Positions 47,281-58,963 of a stretch of 64,000 nt of DNA are shown in pieces; position 1 is the first letter of the stretch, and each line of letters opens with the position of its first letter. The stretch comes from Anaspis maculata (lineage: Eukaryota; Arthropoda; Insecta; Coleoptera; Scraptiidae), in NCBI GenBank assembly GCA_949128115.1, contig OX421961.1:50578171-50642170 (forward strand), in the 5' to 3' direction. The translations under genes and the position numbers were made by a program. The notes below the pieces were generated by a model. The model saw only the letters and a program-made list of their open reading frames with translations, made no database searches and was not told the DNA's origin.

Positions 47281-48100
47281 CGGGTGTTCATAAATGTCCG
47301 TGATCGCATCGCCTTTGGAATCTGCTTTCGATCACTACAATAGGGTTCTTGCATGAATTTTATATTTAGACGATTACTTCATGAGATCATTCAAAACGTT
47401 ATCCACAATAATTTCCGCCCAAACAAAAATTTCAAAAAAATTGGTCCATCCTTTAACTAAATGAAGATCAAAGTTTAATTTTTTTTTCGCGCCAAAAACG
47501 CGGTCGCTTCTACAATAACCTTGTATGGCCACGATGACGTCAACCCAAGAATTCTATTTTTCGTGCCCTGTGCCCTGAAACCCCGCGAAAATTCAAACCT
47601 CCATTATTTTACAGACCTATTTCAATTTTGAAGCCGCAAACAGCGCCGTCGCCCTTGCTCACGTATCAGGGCCATCCTCAAGCTCGTGCTGCGCGCTTTT
47701 CAACCTGAATTGAGCGTCAGTCCCACAGACGTCTGAGACGGTGACAGTGAGATATGTCAAACATTTAAAATTCGTAGTCGCAATCTGTTAGTGTAGAATC
47801 ACGTAGCCCCAGCTCGGGGCACGATGACGTCATCCCACAGCTTATAGCTACTCCACAGCTGATACATCGGTGCATGGAAGTTGCATGTCTAACAGTTTTT
47901 ATGTTTCAAATTTACAAAATAAAATAATATGTTGAGATTTTCGAAAAACCGTTCAGTCTGTGGTGCTATTTGGCTACCAACCATCATTGGAGGCAATATA
48001 AAAAGATCGTGCAAGAACCCTTTTGCGCCTGTTACTGCGTTTTTCGGCCTGACCCATGCCTGCCGCGACGACAGACCCTTATACACATACTTATACACAT
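47281..48100. repeat. CCGGGTG-family MITE, copy 2, split by another element
   Basis: 47281-47340 matches the 5' half of 9875-10005 (CGGGTGTT, ATCGCCTTTGGAATCT) and 48022-48100 matches its 3' half (GGCCTGACC, GCCTGCCGCGA, ACAGAC). The halves are separated by the 680-base element 47342-48021. Confidence 0.7.
47342..48021. mobile_element. 680-bp element with AGGGTTCTTGCA terminal repeats
   Basis: It begins AGGGTTCTTGCA and ends TGCAAGAACCCT, inside an older MITE. No clear target duplication and no transposase frame. Interior includes two TGACGTCA-like motifs. Downstream 48101-49438 has nothing I can support. Confidence 0.6.
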
Positions 48101-49444
48101 ACATAACAAATACCTTACAAATAATTTCACATTTGGAAAGCCGCCAGACGTTTGACTTTTGACTAGATCTTTAGGGTGACGGTGCACCATCACACTATTG
48201 GTGGTATCTACCACATCAGTGATTGTTTCATAGTTTGTCATTGTTCATAACTGTTACCATTTGCTCAATAATTAATAGTGATAGTACGGTAACAGATTGA
48301 ATTTAAGTATAACTGAAAGGTTTGATATAGTGAAAATCCAGCATTATCAGATTATTATTCTAGCATACTCATAAGCTATGATTACGAGTAATAGACATGA
48401 ATTGATTCTTTTCATTACCTGATGAGAATGTGAGAACTCATGCATATTCGTAATAAAAATCGTAGCCACTGTAGGTTGGTAATAACTAATAAATTAATCG
48501 ACTTCGTGTCTATACTTTATCTCCATTTCATAAGTTACTTATTAATATTAATTTTTATTATGATTACTATGTAATTATTGTACTCATAACGTATTGAAGC
48601 TATACCTTTTCACCAAGAATAAAAACTGAGAAAGTTGCAGTATGATGGAGTGAAAACTATGCGGGAAAAATGTCGCACCCTTGACTCTTCAGTCGGTATG
48701 AGTATAGTATATTCACCAAGATCAAAAAAATCTGATAAGAACAATGTTTTGGTTTGGCATGAACTGTATTTGGACATCGCCTTTGGCTTGAAGGTCACAT
48801 TGACGACTATACTAGCCAAAATCAATTGAAAAATTCGACATGCACTAACAAACTTAAAGAAAAATCTGCACTAAAAGGTTGCAAGAACAAATTTTCCTCG
48901 AGAAAAACAAGCTTTGCTGATGGAAAGATATAGAGGGGATCAATTCCCCCATAAAGAATAATGATAAAATAGAATTTAATTTCCACGGAAGCTATACTTT
49001 CCTGGTGAATCGGTGAATATATTGCCTTTTTTTTTCGATGAATGAGGCTACACAACACTCAAAGTGTCGTTCTCGAAAATTTAGTCCAATTTGAATTTGA
49101 TGTAACTTTGGACTGCTATAGTGAATTTGTATTCTGTTTGAAGTGTTCGCTGACTTAATTCTTTGGCTATTAGTCCGTGGCTTTGCAAGACACTAGGCCC
49201 TTCATATAAGGTTTGTACAGGGTGTTCAATAAGACAGTGGAAAATTTCCAAACCGTCAAGAAGCTCCCGTTCAAAAAAGAATTTTCTTTTCTTGAATTTT
49301 AACCACAAAGATGTTGAGGTAGGCCTTGAAGTACAAGATGTTGTTTTAATTTTCCGCTTATCATTTTTAATTAAAAGGTGAGTAAAAACAAGCGAATACG
49401 CCTCATGGGCATGAGGCTCAGTAGCGCACTTCCTTTTTGGAGGA

Positions 49445-49890
49445 TTAGTGAACGCAAGATGTTAAGTAACTAGGGTTCTACCATATTGGGCAAAAAATTC
49501 CAATATGGCGGCCAAAATATCGACAGAATCATGAAATTCGGCTTGAAAATCAGAATGATTGTACTAGACAAGGGTAAGTTCCAAGTTTCATGAAAATCGT
49601 TCCACTAATAAGAGATTTCAATATGGCGGCCAAGATGGCGGCAGAATTATGAAACTCAGCTTGAAAATAGGAATGATCGTACGAGACAAGCGTAACTCTC
49701 AAGTTTCATGAAAATCCTCCCACTTATAAGAGATTTCAATATGGCGGCTAAGATGGTGGGGCAATCATGAAATTTGGCTTGAAAATAACAATGATCGTAC
49801 TAGACAAAAGTAAGTTTCAAGTTTCATGACAATCGTTCCACTAATAAGAAATTTCAATATGGCAGCCAAGATGGCGGCCGAATTATGAAA
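49445..49890. repeat. 118-bp tandem repeat, about 3.5 copies
   Basis: CAATATGGCGGCC begins at 49501, 49619, 49737 and 49855: an exact 118-base period. Each unit contains ATGAAA, GAATGAT(T/C)GTAC and CAAGTTTCATGA. Copies are about 85-90% alike by eye. Confidence 0.9.
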
Positions 49891-50059
49891 GCCATTCTGC
49901 CTATTTGGTCCTTGAGAACCTAAGCTATCCACCGGATGAAGTTCAATCTTCAAGGGCTGTAGCTTTAGTTCCCGAAGAAGTTCAACTTCATCGAAGTGCA
50001 CAGGAGATCACTGTTTTTTGAGAATAATGATAACGATGTATGGATAACAAAAATAGTGC

Positions 50060-50166
50060 CCATTGGCCACCCTTGGGGACATCAGCTATTAATCGGAAAA
50101 AAGTTCCAAGACTCTTGTTTCAATTCTCGAGAAGGAGTACAGCGTCTTAATTTCTGCACGGACTCG

Positions 50167-50197
<31 letters not shown>

Positions 50198-50205
50198 CGG
50201 CCACA
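50060..50205 (+). repeat. Dispersed repeat ending in GACA microsatellite (copy 2)
   Basis: Same order of blocks as 20410-20535, followed by eight or so GACA units at 50164-50197. Confidence 0.65.
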
Positions 50206-50474
50206 TAAGCGTCATTCTGTTACTTATATAAAAAAATGTTCTCCAACTGATTTCGACCTCCTGAACACGAATATCGGATTCAGTTTTGAATTGGAACATT
50301 TCGTTTTTATCGAAAAACCGAAAAAATGGTAGCCTGTCACATGATTTTTAGTGATACCTACCTACTTTTTTTGTTATTGAGCGAACATGTTTCGTAATTT
50401 GAGTGCTATTATCCTTTAGGTACCTAGTATTGGCTATTTCAAAATGGTCAATTACTATTTCGGCACGTCTGATT

Positions 50475-51375
50475 TTAAATTTGTAGGGTCGTGTAATATG
50501 CGCCGAGCCGTGGCTTTGCGGTCGTTTTCAAAAATTGATAACAATTGACTCGACGGTCGGATCGAAGTGGGATTTTTGTCAAAAGAAAGTTCAAATTGTT
50601 CTCTAAATATAATGTTGTACATGCAGTGATGTATTTCATTAAGAAATTGTAGTTGCCTGCATATCGCAACTTTCTACATCTTACCGCGAATGCCAGCACT
50701 TGATCGGCGAAGCCGCCCTACACCAAAATGTTATTTTTGTAATTGTTCATGATTATTTCGGCAAAATTTTTCTTGATTCGCGTACCAAGGCCATGAGCTA
50801 CCCATTCGAGTTGAAATATTTTCTGTATTGAATTTCGTTTTGTTCGGAGGAAAGGATATCAAGCACCAGCAAGCAACGAATAAATCATTTGCGGCCGAGC
50901 TGTAGTTTCGAGTCATTTTCAAAAATTAATAACTATTGGCCTGCACCTCGCACCGATGTGAAATTTTCATTAAAATAAAGTTCAAATCATCCTCTAAATA
51001 TAACTCCGCATATGTATTATGGTAAAATGATAAGATCGGGTACTTCCTCGCATGTGATAACTTTCGAGATCAGGCCGGCTTCTGAAATGCAGCATTCAAC
51101 GGCGATGCCGCGTCACACTAAATTGTTATTATTGTCATTGTTTATTATTATTTCGTCGAGATTTTTCTTGGTTCGGGATACAAGGTCATGAGCTACCCAA
51201 TGGAGTAAAATTTTTTCGCAAAAACCTTTTCGTCTAGGACTAGATGCTGTGACGGACGGACGAACGGTCGGACGGACGGACGGACGGACGGACGGACGGA
51301 CGGTCGGACGGACGGACGGACGGACAAAACGAGGACAAAAGCGCCTTCCCGTTTGGAGAAGTACGCTAAAAATCA
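50475..51375. repeat. Tandem pair of a repeat carrying a GGAC-rich microsatellite
   Basis: The block around TTTTCAAAAATTGATAAC, AAAGTTCAAAT and CTCTAAATATAA occurs at 50520-50620 and again at 50915-51010. The second copy continues through TTTTTCTTGGTTC and TAGGACTAGATGCTGTGA into a GGAC/GACG run at 51243-51325. The same array, inverted, occurs at 61390-61880. Confidence 0.7.
51243..51325. repeat. GGAC microsatellite
   Basis: About 80 bases of ACGG/GGAC units interrupted by GGTC and GAAC variants. Confidence 0.95.
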
Positions 51376-51477
51376 TCTTTTTGGTTGTGCACCGACAACT
51401 TATTTCGTCGTAGACCGATTTTGAAAGTTTGCGGGTCATATTGAAGCAATCATAATCAAGAGTTTCATAAAAGGTGA

Positions 51478-51962
51478 CTCAAATCTTAAACGCCGTCGAC
51501 ATTCCGTTTGGGAGAAGGGTTTGGTAAAAGTCATATCTCTTTCGGAGAAATCATTTATTCTGAATACGTTAAGGTTTTTCCTTATTGTCCTAGTCAAAAA
51601 TTGTGGGTGAAGGAATCCAATGACAACTGCATGTTCAAGAAAGGAAAACAGCCTCTTGTTCACCACGAGCAATATTGATCGTAACCATCACTACGAAAAT
51701 CAAGACAATATAATACCTGAACTGGTTTGTCTATATTACTCACTGTTTTGATTTTTGTAGTGTTGGTTACGACCATTTTCAGGTGATCAAGGGGTTGTTT
51801 TTCCTTTTCAAACATAAATTTGTAATTGGATTTCTTCACCTAGGTTCAATTCTTGGCTAGGGCAAGCAAGAAAAACCTAACGTATTCAGAATAAATGATT
51901 TCTCCGAAAGAAACGGTTTCCTTCACCAAATCTGTCTCCTCAACGGGCTGTCTACGGCGTTT
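51478..51962. repeat. Foldback with 220-bp arms
   Basis: TCTTTCGGAGAAATCATTTA with GAATACGTTAGG-type blocks at 51535-51575 recurs inverted at 51880-51915; GTTCAAGAAAGGAAAA and the GTAACCA segment also pair. Centre near 51720. Bases 51963-52844 have no supportable feature. Confidence 0.75.
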
Positions 51963-52844
51963 CAGATTTAGGCCATTTTTTATGGAACTTTGAGTTCTGA
52001 CTTTTCTCTCGAGTCATCTTAGATCCTCCGGTCTTTTTACCCAAAGTTTCAGCTTCAATATGAGCTGAAAATTTTCAAAATTGGTTAACAAGGAAAGAAG
52101 TTCTCACTGCAAAACCAAAAAGTTGATTTTTTGTGCTCGGCTTGTAAATAAAAGAGATAAGCGGAAAATCCAAACCACATCCCATAGGGGAGACAGTGGC
52201 TGGAGCTAACACGGGTAGGTTGTAACAGTGCCTATAGTTTCTAGAATTTTTGAAAGATGTCGCTCGAATTCCGTGTGCGATGTTCATTGACATCCACCTC
52301 CTTAACCACATTGCTGTTTTGCAACTGTCATTCAGGTTAGGATTGTTCTAACACTCCTAACAAGTGTCACTATTTTCCGCCTAAAAGTAAAGTCGTTGTG
52401 TCATCTGTTGAGTGATTTTATGGCGATCTCCCGAGCGCAAACCAGTATGTACCTTGTTACGATCTTGATTATGTTTGCTATCGATGGACGCGAAACAATT
52501 TGACGTCGAAATTGCGGTTTTTTGTGATATGTTTCAAAATTGTGTTGAGTACCCTTGGGGTCAAAAGTAACATAGTGTTACAACCAACCCCAATAACGTT
52601 TTCACCGGCAAAATATTATAATCAGATCACTTATGTTTTCACAAAGGTTACAGATTGCTCTCAACAGCGATCCGGACGATGATTTGTCAAATCAATGTTT
52701 CTATCTTCTCTGGGTACTTTTTCTAATTTTATAATGTTTCATTGTGATACGTTTTATATAACATTTTGTAGATTCTTACTGTGCCAAAGTGTTTTTGAGT
52801 TTTTTTATATTTTTTTCAATTCAATAGGGAATTATATTAATAGT

Positions 52845-53000
52845 TAGCGACGTGACTCGCCACTTGCCACCCCGAGAGGACCAACGGCGTTATGTGCTTT
52901 CCAGGACACGCAGGAACCAGCGTATAGGTTGTTGATTCTGATGGGTCACCCATCCATATAATTACCCCACGGAACTTTGCTCAACTTTGTGTATTGTTTG
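52845..53000 (-). mobile_element. 5S-rRNA-like SINE or 5S pseudogene remnant
   Basis: The minus strand of 52941-52988 reads AAGTTGAGCAAAGTT followed, after a short block, by GGTAATTATATGGATGGGTG and ACC. This matches the 5S rRNA internal promoter region (the A box AAGTTAAGCA and box C TTGGATGGGTGACC). The following minus-strand bases (GTGTCCTGGAAAGCAC, GCCGTTGGTCC) resemble a non-5S body seen in dispersed insect repeats, from memory. The 5' third of 5S is missing and several paired bases are changed, so it is not a functional 5S gene. Confidence 0.5.
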
Positions 53001-53388
53001 ACTGATACTTTAAGCAACGCTATGTTCTGTATAAAAGTGAGGGGCGTTTATAATAAATATAATCTCTCACCTACCTAAAGAGCTCTGACCCAATTAAAAA
53101 TTTCAATCTTCTTCACTTTCATAGAGTAAGTTCTTCCAAGAAGATATTCGCTCCGGTTGTCCTTTCAGAGGCATAGAAGCAGAACAAAGTAATCATGTTT
53201 TGAATGTCTTGAGCAAATACGTTTTTCCGCGACTTCCTCTCGATATACAGTCTCATACTTGTGGCAAAATCCTGTCAAATATTTTTGCCGTTCCAGATTT
53301 TTGCCTTGAAATTAGTCGAAAATTGACGTCACAAAAGCGCCCGTACTGTTGGTTTCGTTTTACAAACTAATTCTTCTTGCATGCAAGG

Positions 53389-53395
53389 TATATAA
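53389..53395 (+). promoter_or_regulatory. Weak TATA-box candidate upstream of the secreted-protein exon
   Basis: TATATAA in GGTATATAAACAATAAAC, 880 bases before the ATG at 54275. Another A/T box (TTTTTAAAAGGC) is at 53550. Bases 53640-54274 are less AT-rich than their surroundings and could be 5' UTR. Transcription start not determined. Confidence 0.25.
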
Positions 53396-54274
53396 ACAAT
53401 AAACAATAGATAAGTATCCTCATCAGTTATCAGAGACAGATAGCGGGAAATTTTGAAAAATTTCCACAGCTCGTGAACTCTTTGAACTCTGAGATAATCT
53501 ATACCCCGTTGATGATGGCATCGCATAAGAAATACGTCATTCTTCCGCCGCTTTTTAAAAGGCAGGCATAAAGAAAGTCGAGCGTGTAACTTAGATTGAA
53601 TTTTGATTAATATTTCAAGAATAAATTGGATTAGGACGTGAGAGGAAACAACGATCGGGGGGACCCACTAAACTCTGCCGTCACATGCACACACACCTCG
53701 CATACACACCAACCATTATTTTCATTTCTTTATCTCGAGAGAAGTTGTTAATCTTCGGTGTGGTCTTCGCCGGATCGGACCCAACCTTGCGGAAGGAAAT
53801 GCAGCCAAGTCACGACGACCATCGAGAGGCTCGTTGGATTGGGCAATTAAGCAGAAATGCAGCGAAAGCATCGCCAAAGCAGCGACAACGCCTCTCGGTG
53901 GATAATTTCGTCGTTTGGCACTGCCGATGGTAGCCCACAGGTGTATACCGTGTGTATATGATTGTATGCATGCACACCAAGCGATACCTGGGGGGCGAGA
54001 GGTGCACCTAGGAAGACCGCTACGCTGTCCTAGTGACCCACTTGGGATGCTCTGGTGGCCGACAGACCAACAGCAAGTCTTCAGTCATCCACCGGCTCCT
54101 CACCGATAGCCACCAAAGGCTTTACCTTCTTCTTATTTCTTCATCAATCAAGAGAAAATTGTACAAAACAAAAACGCTAAATGAGTGTCGGGTTTTCGGC
54201 ATCCATCGACCCCGGCAATGATGTTTTGAGTGTTTAGTGCGTTGACACCATCCGAGACTTGGGTGAAATTCGAA

Positions 54275-54368
54275 ATGAAGAAGTTTAACGTTCTTGTGGG
54301 ATTGTGGTTGTTGCTGCAGACGGTGCTGGCGGTGGACATCGAAATCGGCGGCGGCGCGAACCGTAGGG
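54275..54368 (+). CDS. First coding exon of a secreted protein
   Basis: The ATG at 54275 starts a canonical signal peptide: MKKF, a hydrophobic core (VLVGLWLLLQTVLA), cleavage expected after Ala, then VDIEIGGGANRR. The exon ends at a strong donor GTGAGT (54369) in phase 1, the usual position for a signal-peptide exon of an extracellular protein. The frame is open upstream to an ATG at 54230, but the downstream ATG gives a much better signal peptide. The mature N-terminus is Gly-rich and ends in two Arg. The family is not recognised and the next exon is uncertain (see 60264), so the gene may continue past the window. Confidence 0.65.
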
Positions 54369-57300
54369 GTGAGTATCGAATGATCTGCGAATTTCAAACA
54401 CTCACTGCATCTAGCTCGTTCATGTAGGATGTAGCTGTAATGTAGGATTGAACGTAGGTGTTTGATTTTTCATGTTACGGTCCTGGCTGGTTGGAGGTAC
54501 CTACTCGAAAATGTAGCTGGCAGGTGCCACCAATCACGCAGCCTTCCAGCGTCCGATCAGGACCGCGACATTAAATAACCAAACTATCGTGTTAGACATA
54601 CATCTAAGAAAAACCGACTAGGTACTGATATGTGTATTGTCTAAGATACGTATAGCAGTGTGGTCTGGGCACCTTAGGTGACAAACTGTAAATTCATAAA
54701 ATTAACACCAATTCCGAAGCGATCAGGTCTTTTAAAGTGTGTCAGAATGATTCCACGACTAATTCACATGCATGTGTTTGTCACGTTTCGATTCATTCTT
54801 TTACCGAACCGATCAAAATCAACTTCATCGTCAAAGAAGTAGGTCATAGTGATGCATCGTAATTTTTGGGCAATTGCACTTTTTAGGCTGTAACGACATA
54901 AACAACATACGTACGAAAGTCACGCATGGAAGTTCCATAAAAATCGTAAAAAATTATCCAATGAGGACTTATCTATGTTAGCTGGAACAATACAATTGAA
55001 CTTCGAAGGGGAAATCTTGCTTCTTATACAGCATCATACACCTGTAATGACTCATAAATCAGTAGATTGTTATTGGTTCTTTGAGACTAGAAGGAAAATG
55101 TTTCATGGTTTGTAAACTAAGAGCTCAATTTCAAGTCCGACATGCAACCGATGCAAAGTTGCGCCCGTCAAACGTCAAAAATGTCAAACTTTCACGTCGA
55201 TTTGTATCCCTCTCCCGGCTCTGAACCTGGAACAAATCCATGGCAAAAGAAGGGTGAAAATGGCAGTAAAGACCTTCCCCGCATTTGGTTAAGATTCTTA
55301 GCTCACACAACAATCAACATAGCAATAACACCAACATCTCGTAATTTTCCAAGCTTGAGGTTTTTCTAATAAAGAAAAATACATCGATACCCAAAAAATT
55401 AAAACATGTTTTCTCCTGGGCACAGTTTGGGGATTTTTGGATAGATGACAATGATGCGGGTCAAATCCGTTCTTGAAATTCTGAGAAACTGGCAAGTATA
55501 ATAGGAAGTTATGGGCCACAGCAAAATGCGAACATTCAAGCGCTCAGGTTTTTTATCAATAAATATCGGTGAATACCTGGAATTTTTCACATTATCACTT
55601 GGACACCTCGGCAGGTTTTCTCAACAATTTCAGGGTTAATATCAGTTGAATACTAACTTGGTGTTGAACAAATTACAAAACTGCAACGTCGTATTCAGTG
55701 ATCTGTTAGTGTTTACGAAAGTCGACAAAAGATGTCAATGGCTATCGATCTAAGAAGGCTAACGCGAAATGATGTCTATTGCCGACCTCTATACAAAGGT
55801 AGGAAATTGATCCATTACCATTATCCCTGACCTCTCCGGAGTTACAGCGGCTGTGACTGTTGTGAGTGAAGAGCTTCATTATACCATTATTTCTATTATT
55901 GTCATTATCATTACTATTATTGAAAGGTAATTTTGCACCTCTCAATTCCAAACCCAGGCTGAGTCGCACCATTGAAACTGGATTGAAAAATAGTCCAAGT
56001 CAATTATTAGTGGACGTTCATAAGCAACAAGCATAGATAGCATCATCATTTATTATCTAATCTCAGTCATCAATGTTTTTTGCTGCGTTGTCTGGCTGTC
56101 TGGTGCAACACCGGAAATTCATACCTGTTTATATCAGGTGCATTCGATAAAACCCATTCGGTCTCTGTGTGTACCTACTCTGGAATGGGGTTCCATCCAC
56201 TGCTGCTGGGATAGAGGAAACAACTTTAAATGCGGATCGTTACGATAAACGGTATCTTGGGCGGACTTATATTAGCTCGTAAAGAATTCCGAATACAAAG
56301 CTCGTGGAAATATTGTATCTATACAACCCGGCTGCAGCTAGCGAGGCAGCCAGAAATGCGGCGAAAATTTACTGGTCATAGAGAAAAAGGAAAAATGAAC
56401 AGCCAAGAATGAAAGGGAACAAAATATAGCTTTAGCCTAGAAAATCATCATGCCAGTCTGAAAAGGAAATGCAGAATACCAACCCACAGTGAATAAAAAA
56501 TGTAGATTTTACAGAAATATTTAGATGCAGATGTTCTTTGGTATGCCAAAATTGTATACATCAATAATATGCAAAACAGCAAACTTGTCCACGCATTCGT
56601 GTCGCACGTTTTCGGTTTCGTTAAAATGTTCTCTGAACCAGTAGCCTCAGAAATCGTCACTGGAAATAAAACCAGCTTATTTGAGCCTCAAATTCATTAA
56701 ATGAAATTCGCATTTCATGCTAAAAGCTCATCAGATTAGCGCGTTCTGTGGCATTCCCATGTAAGCACGTCCTTGACGTCGACATGCCGCATGAAAACCG
56801 TTAAATTATTAATTTATTATTTCATCTGGTTTGCAGTCACCTCTACCTAGTTTCGCCTAAACAGCAGACCGCTTTTTTGCAGTCGTGATTCCGAAGTACA
56901 TCAGCATCCATACTTGGAGGAGTTCAATCATAATAATCTCATGCCCGTGCGTTTTAATTTTTCCATATGCCGGAAGTAATTCAAGTTAGAATAATTTGAT
57001 GTTTCAACAAATTACAAATTTGAAATGTGTTAATTTGTGTAAATCACTCAGCAATAAATTTCGCTAAACCGTTCCAGATCAGTTAACGAGCAACCATCGC
57101 ATACCTGAAGCTATCGCATGGGTATTTTCAAAAATATTTTATGTAAAGTGACCGTGATAATGAACGCCATCGAACGCCCTTCTCGTAAATGCCTTAGCTT
57201 CTTTTACTCTTTTCTCTTCCATGAACCGTCACGCATTATGTCAAGGTTTGATGTTATGTGTTTTTCTTTTCGTTACACTCAAACGGTCCACACTTTGTTG

Positions 57301-57682
57301 CTTTCTCCTATAATTACGTCGCGTTATGCCATTAGTAATGTAATAATTACGATTACGTTCTCAAGCTTATACACCAAGAATGTAACATCGCTCGCATCCT
57401 GAATGAATTTGTTTTTTTGTTCACTGCCTGAATAATACCTATTATTTGGCACTGGGCATTTAAGCGCCTTTTTGAATAACTATATACACTTACGTTTTTA
57501 TTACGTTTAATAAAACCCACAGAAGCCTTACCTGAGTTACCTGGGCTAAGTAAGAAATGAATTAGTATACTAATATAACGTAATCACATTATTATAATGT
57601 TCGCATTATTGACTCATCAACTGAACGTCAGAAACATGAAGTATTTAATATGTATGAAGGGAGTTTCTGTCCAAGGATACGA
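54369..57682 (+). other. Long intron of secreted-protein gene, no clear content
   Basis: AT-rich, with microsatellite-like TTATTATTG near 55880-55925. No RNA gene, repeat partner in this window or supportable ORF seen. Confidence 0.3.
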
Positions 57683-57820
57683 CAATAGATCTGTTTCTTT
57701 GTCCTGCTCTAACTTACTCTGGAGCGGTTAGAGCAGAAAATATAGCTGTCTGATTGGTCGTTGCTAGGGAACGTCTGCTCCGGAGTAAGTTAGAGCAGAA
57801 CAAAGAAAACAGACCTATTG
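57683..57820. repeat. 138-bp foldback MITE
   Basis: CAATAGATCTGTTTCTTTG and CTGCTCTAACTTACTC at the left; the inverse at the right. The loop contains GTTGCTAGGGAAC. Bases 57821-58200 hold no other feature. Confidence 0.8.
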
Positions 57821-58207
57821 TTGAACCAACCAACGCAACGGTTCGGGTAAACGGTTCGGCACTACTTGCACCTAGTATATCTTTTGGATCAGTATAGAAA
57901 AGTGAAGACAGTAAAAAGTAAAATCATCTTACAACACTGAAGAGAGTAGTAAACGAAAAATTGGAAATTTTTGAAATTGGTTCTAGAGTTGGAGAAGGCC
58001 GAGGCGTCGTGAAAAAGTTGATTTTCGAGAAAAAACTTCATAGAGGGTAAAGAATTGAGATGAGATATGTACGATTTTTTCTTTTGATTATTTATGAGAC
58101 ACTCGATATGCACGTAATATATTGTATAATAAATATGTATAGGTTTGTCTCTAGACAGAAGATCAAAATTCCAAACCACGTAATGTTAAGCAGCCAGACC
58201 CGAAACT

Positions 58208-58251
58208 CCACAGACACGTGTTTCGCCCCTTATTGAGTCTCATCAGTGCGG
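58208..58251 (-). ncRNA. Hammerhead ribozyme (type I, very short stem III)
   Basis: The minus strand shows the full conserved core in order: CUGAUGA (58246-58240), stem II of GACUC / GGGGC with an AAUAA loop (58239-58225), GAAA (58224-58221), then a minimal stem III CAC/GUG and UC (58220-58213) giving a cleavage site after GUC. Stem I is closed by CCGCA (58251-58247) pairing with UGUGG (58212-58208). Stem II has one A/G mismatch. The tiny stem III resembles hammerheads of schistosome and newt satellites, retrozymes and Penelope-like elements, which cleave best as dimers. All invariant core bases are present. No second copy found in the window. Confidence 0.8.
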
Positions 58252-58462
58252 CAGGCATTGAGATGCCCCACGTTACAATGTTTGAAGATTAGCTCAGTGA
58301 GCACTAGAAATCATATTCAAGTGTGGAATTTCTAGTGTGGTGCCATCTGTCCATGCGGACATGTAATACTTCATCGATGTCAATAATCCAGGGGCAGCGC
58401 AAGAATACACTGCCCGCCTTTTGGAATGGAATTTGTGAATTCATCGTAAATTACAGCCTAAC

Positions 58463-58810
58463 TGAGGAGCTTGTGGTGTGGTGGTCAGCGCGTTCAACTG
58501 CCACGCTAGAGGTCGTAGATTCGATTCCTACCGTGGGCGGTCGGATTTTCGTCTTGAAAACAAGCTCCTTGGTTTAGTCGGAATGCTTGCTAAATGCGCA
58601 TACGCATGCGTGTGTCGCATAGCACGTAAAATACCAACAGTGGTGCCGACCCCATGCGATGTTGGTGGTCGTTAAAAATCCTTGCCCTGATGAGTTGGAA
58701 CACACAGGGGTTCGGCAAAAATTTCTGGTATATTGGAGGAAAGCATTCACCGGCGTCGGTGTTGGGCCTCGTTGCGGAAATAGGCCGACGTTGAATAAAT
58801 GAATGAAAAC
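58463..58810 (+). mobile_element. tRNA-derived SINE, full-length copy
   Basis: The head contains a pol III box A (TGGTGTGGTGGTCAGCGCG, 58474-58492) and box B (GGTCGTAGATTCGATTCC, 58511-58528). A unique body follows (GTTGGAACACACAGGGG, GTTGCGGAAATAGGCCGACG) and an A-rich AATAAATGAATGAAAAC tail. The head cannot fold into a full tRNA acceptor stem, so it is not a tRNA gene. It matches the inverted copy at 32405-32640. Confidence 0.85.
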
Positions 58811-58963
58811 AACATCCAAACTTTTTCTGCATGAAATCTTTGGTTCGATTATTAGCATGAACCTATTAAATAATTGAATTATAAAATCTTAAGATTAAAT
58901 TAGCATCAAATGCACTGCAGAAAAACTTGGGGCGTATTTCACGAGAAATTTGAAATATCCACT

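Noticed and set aside
58463..58535. tRNA gene
   Set aside because: Box A and box B are present but the acceptor stem does not pair and SINE body and tail follow.
58683..58705. Second hammerhead at CTGATGAG in the SINE body
   Set aside because: No GAAA core or pairing stem II follows.
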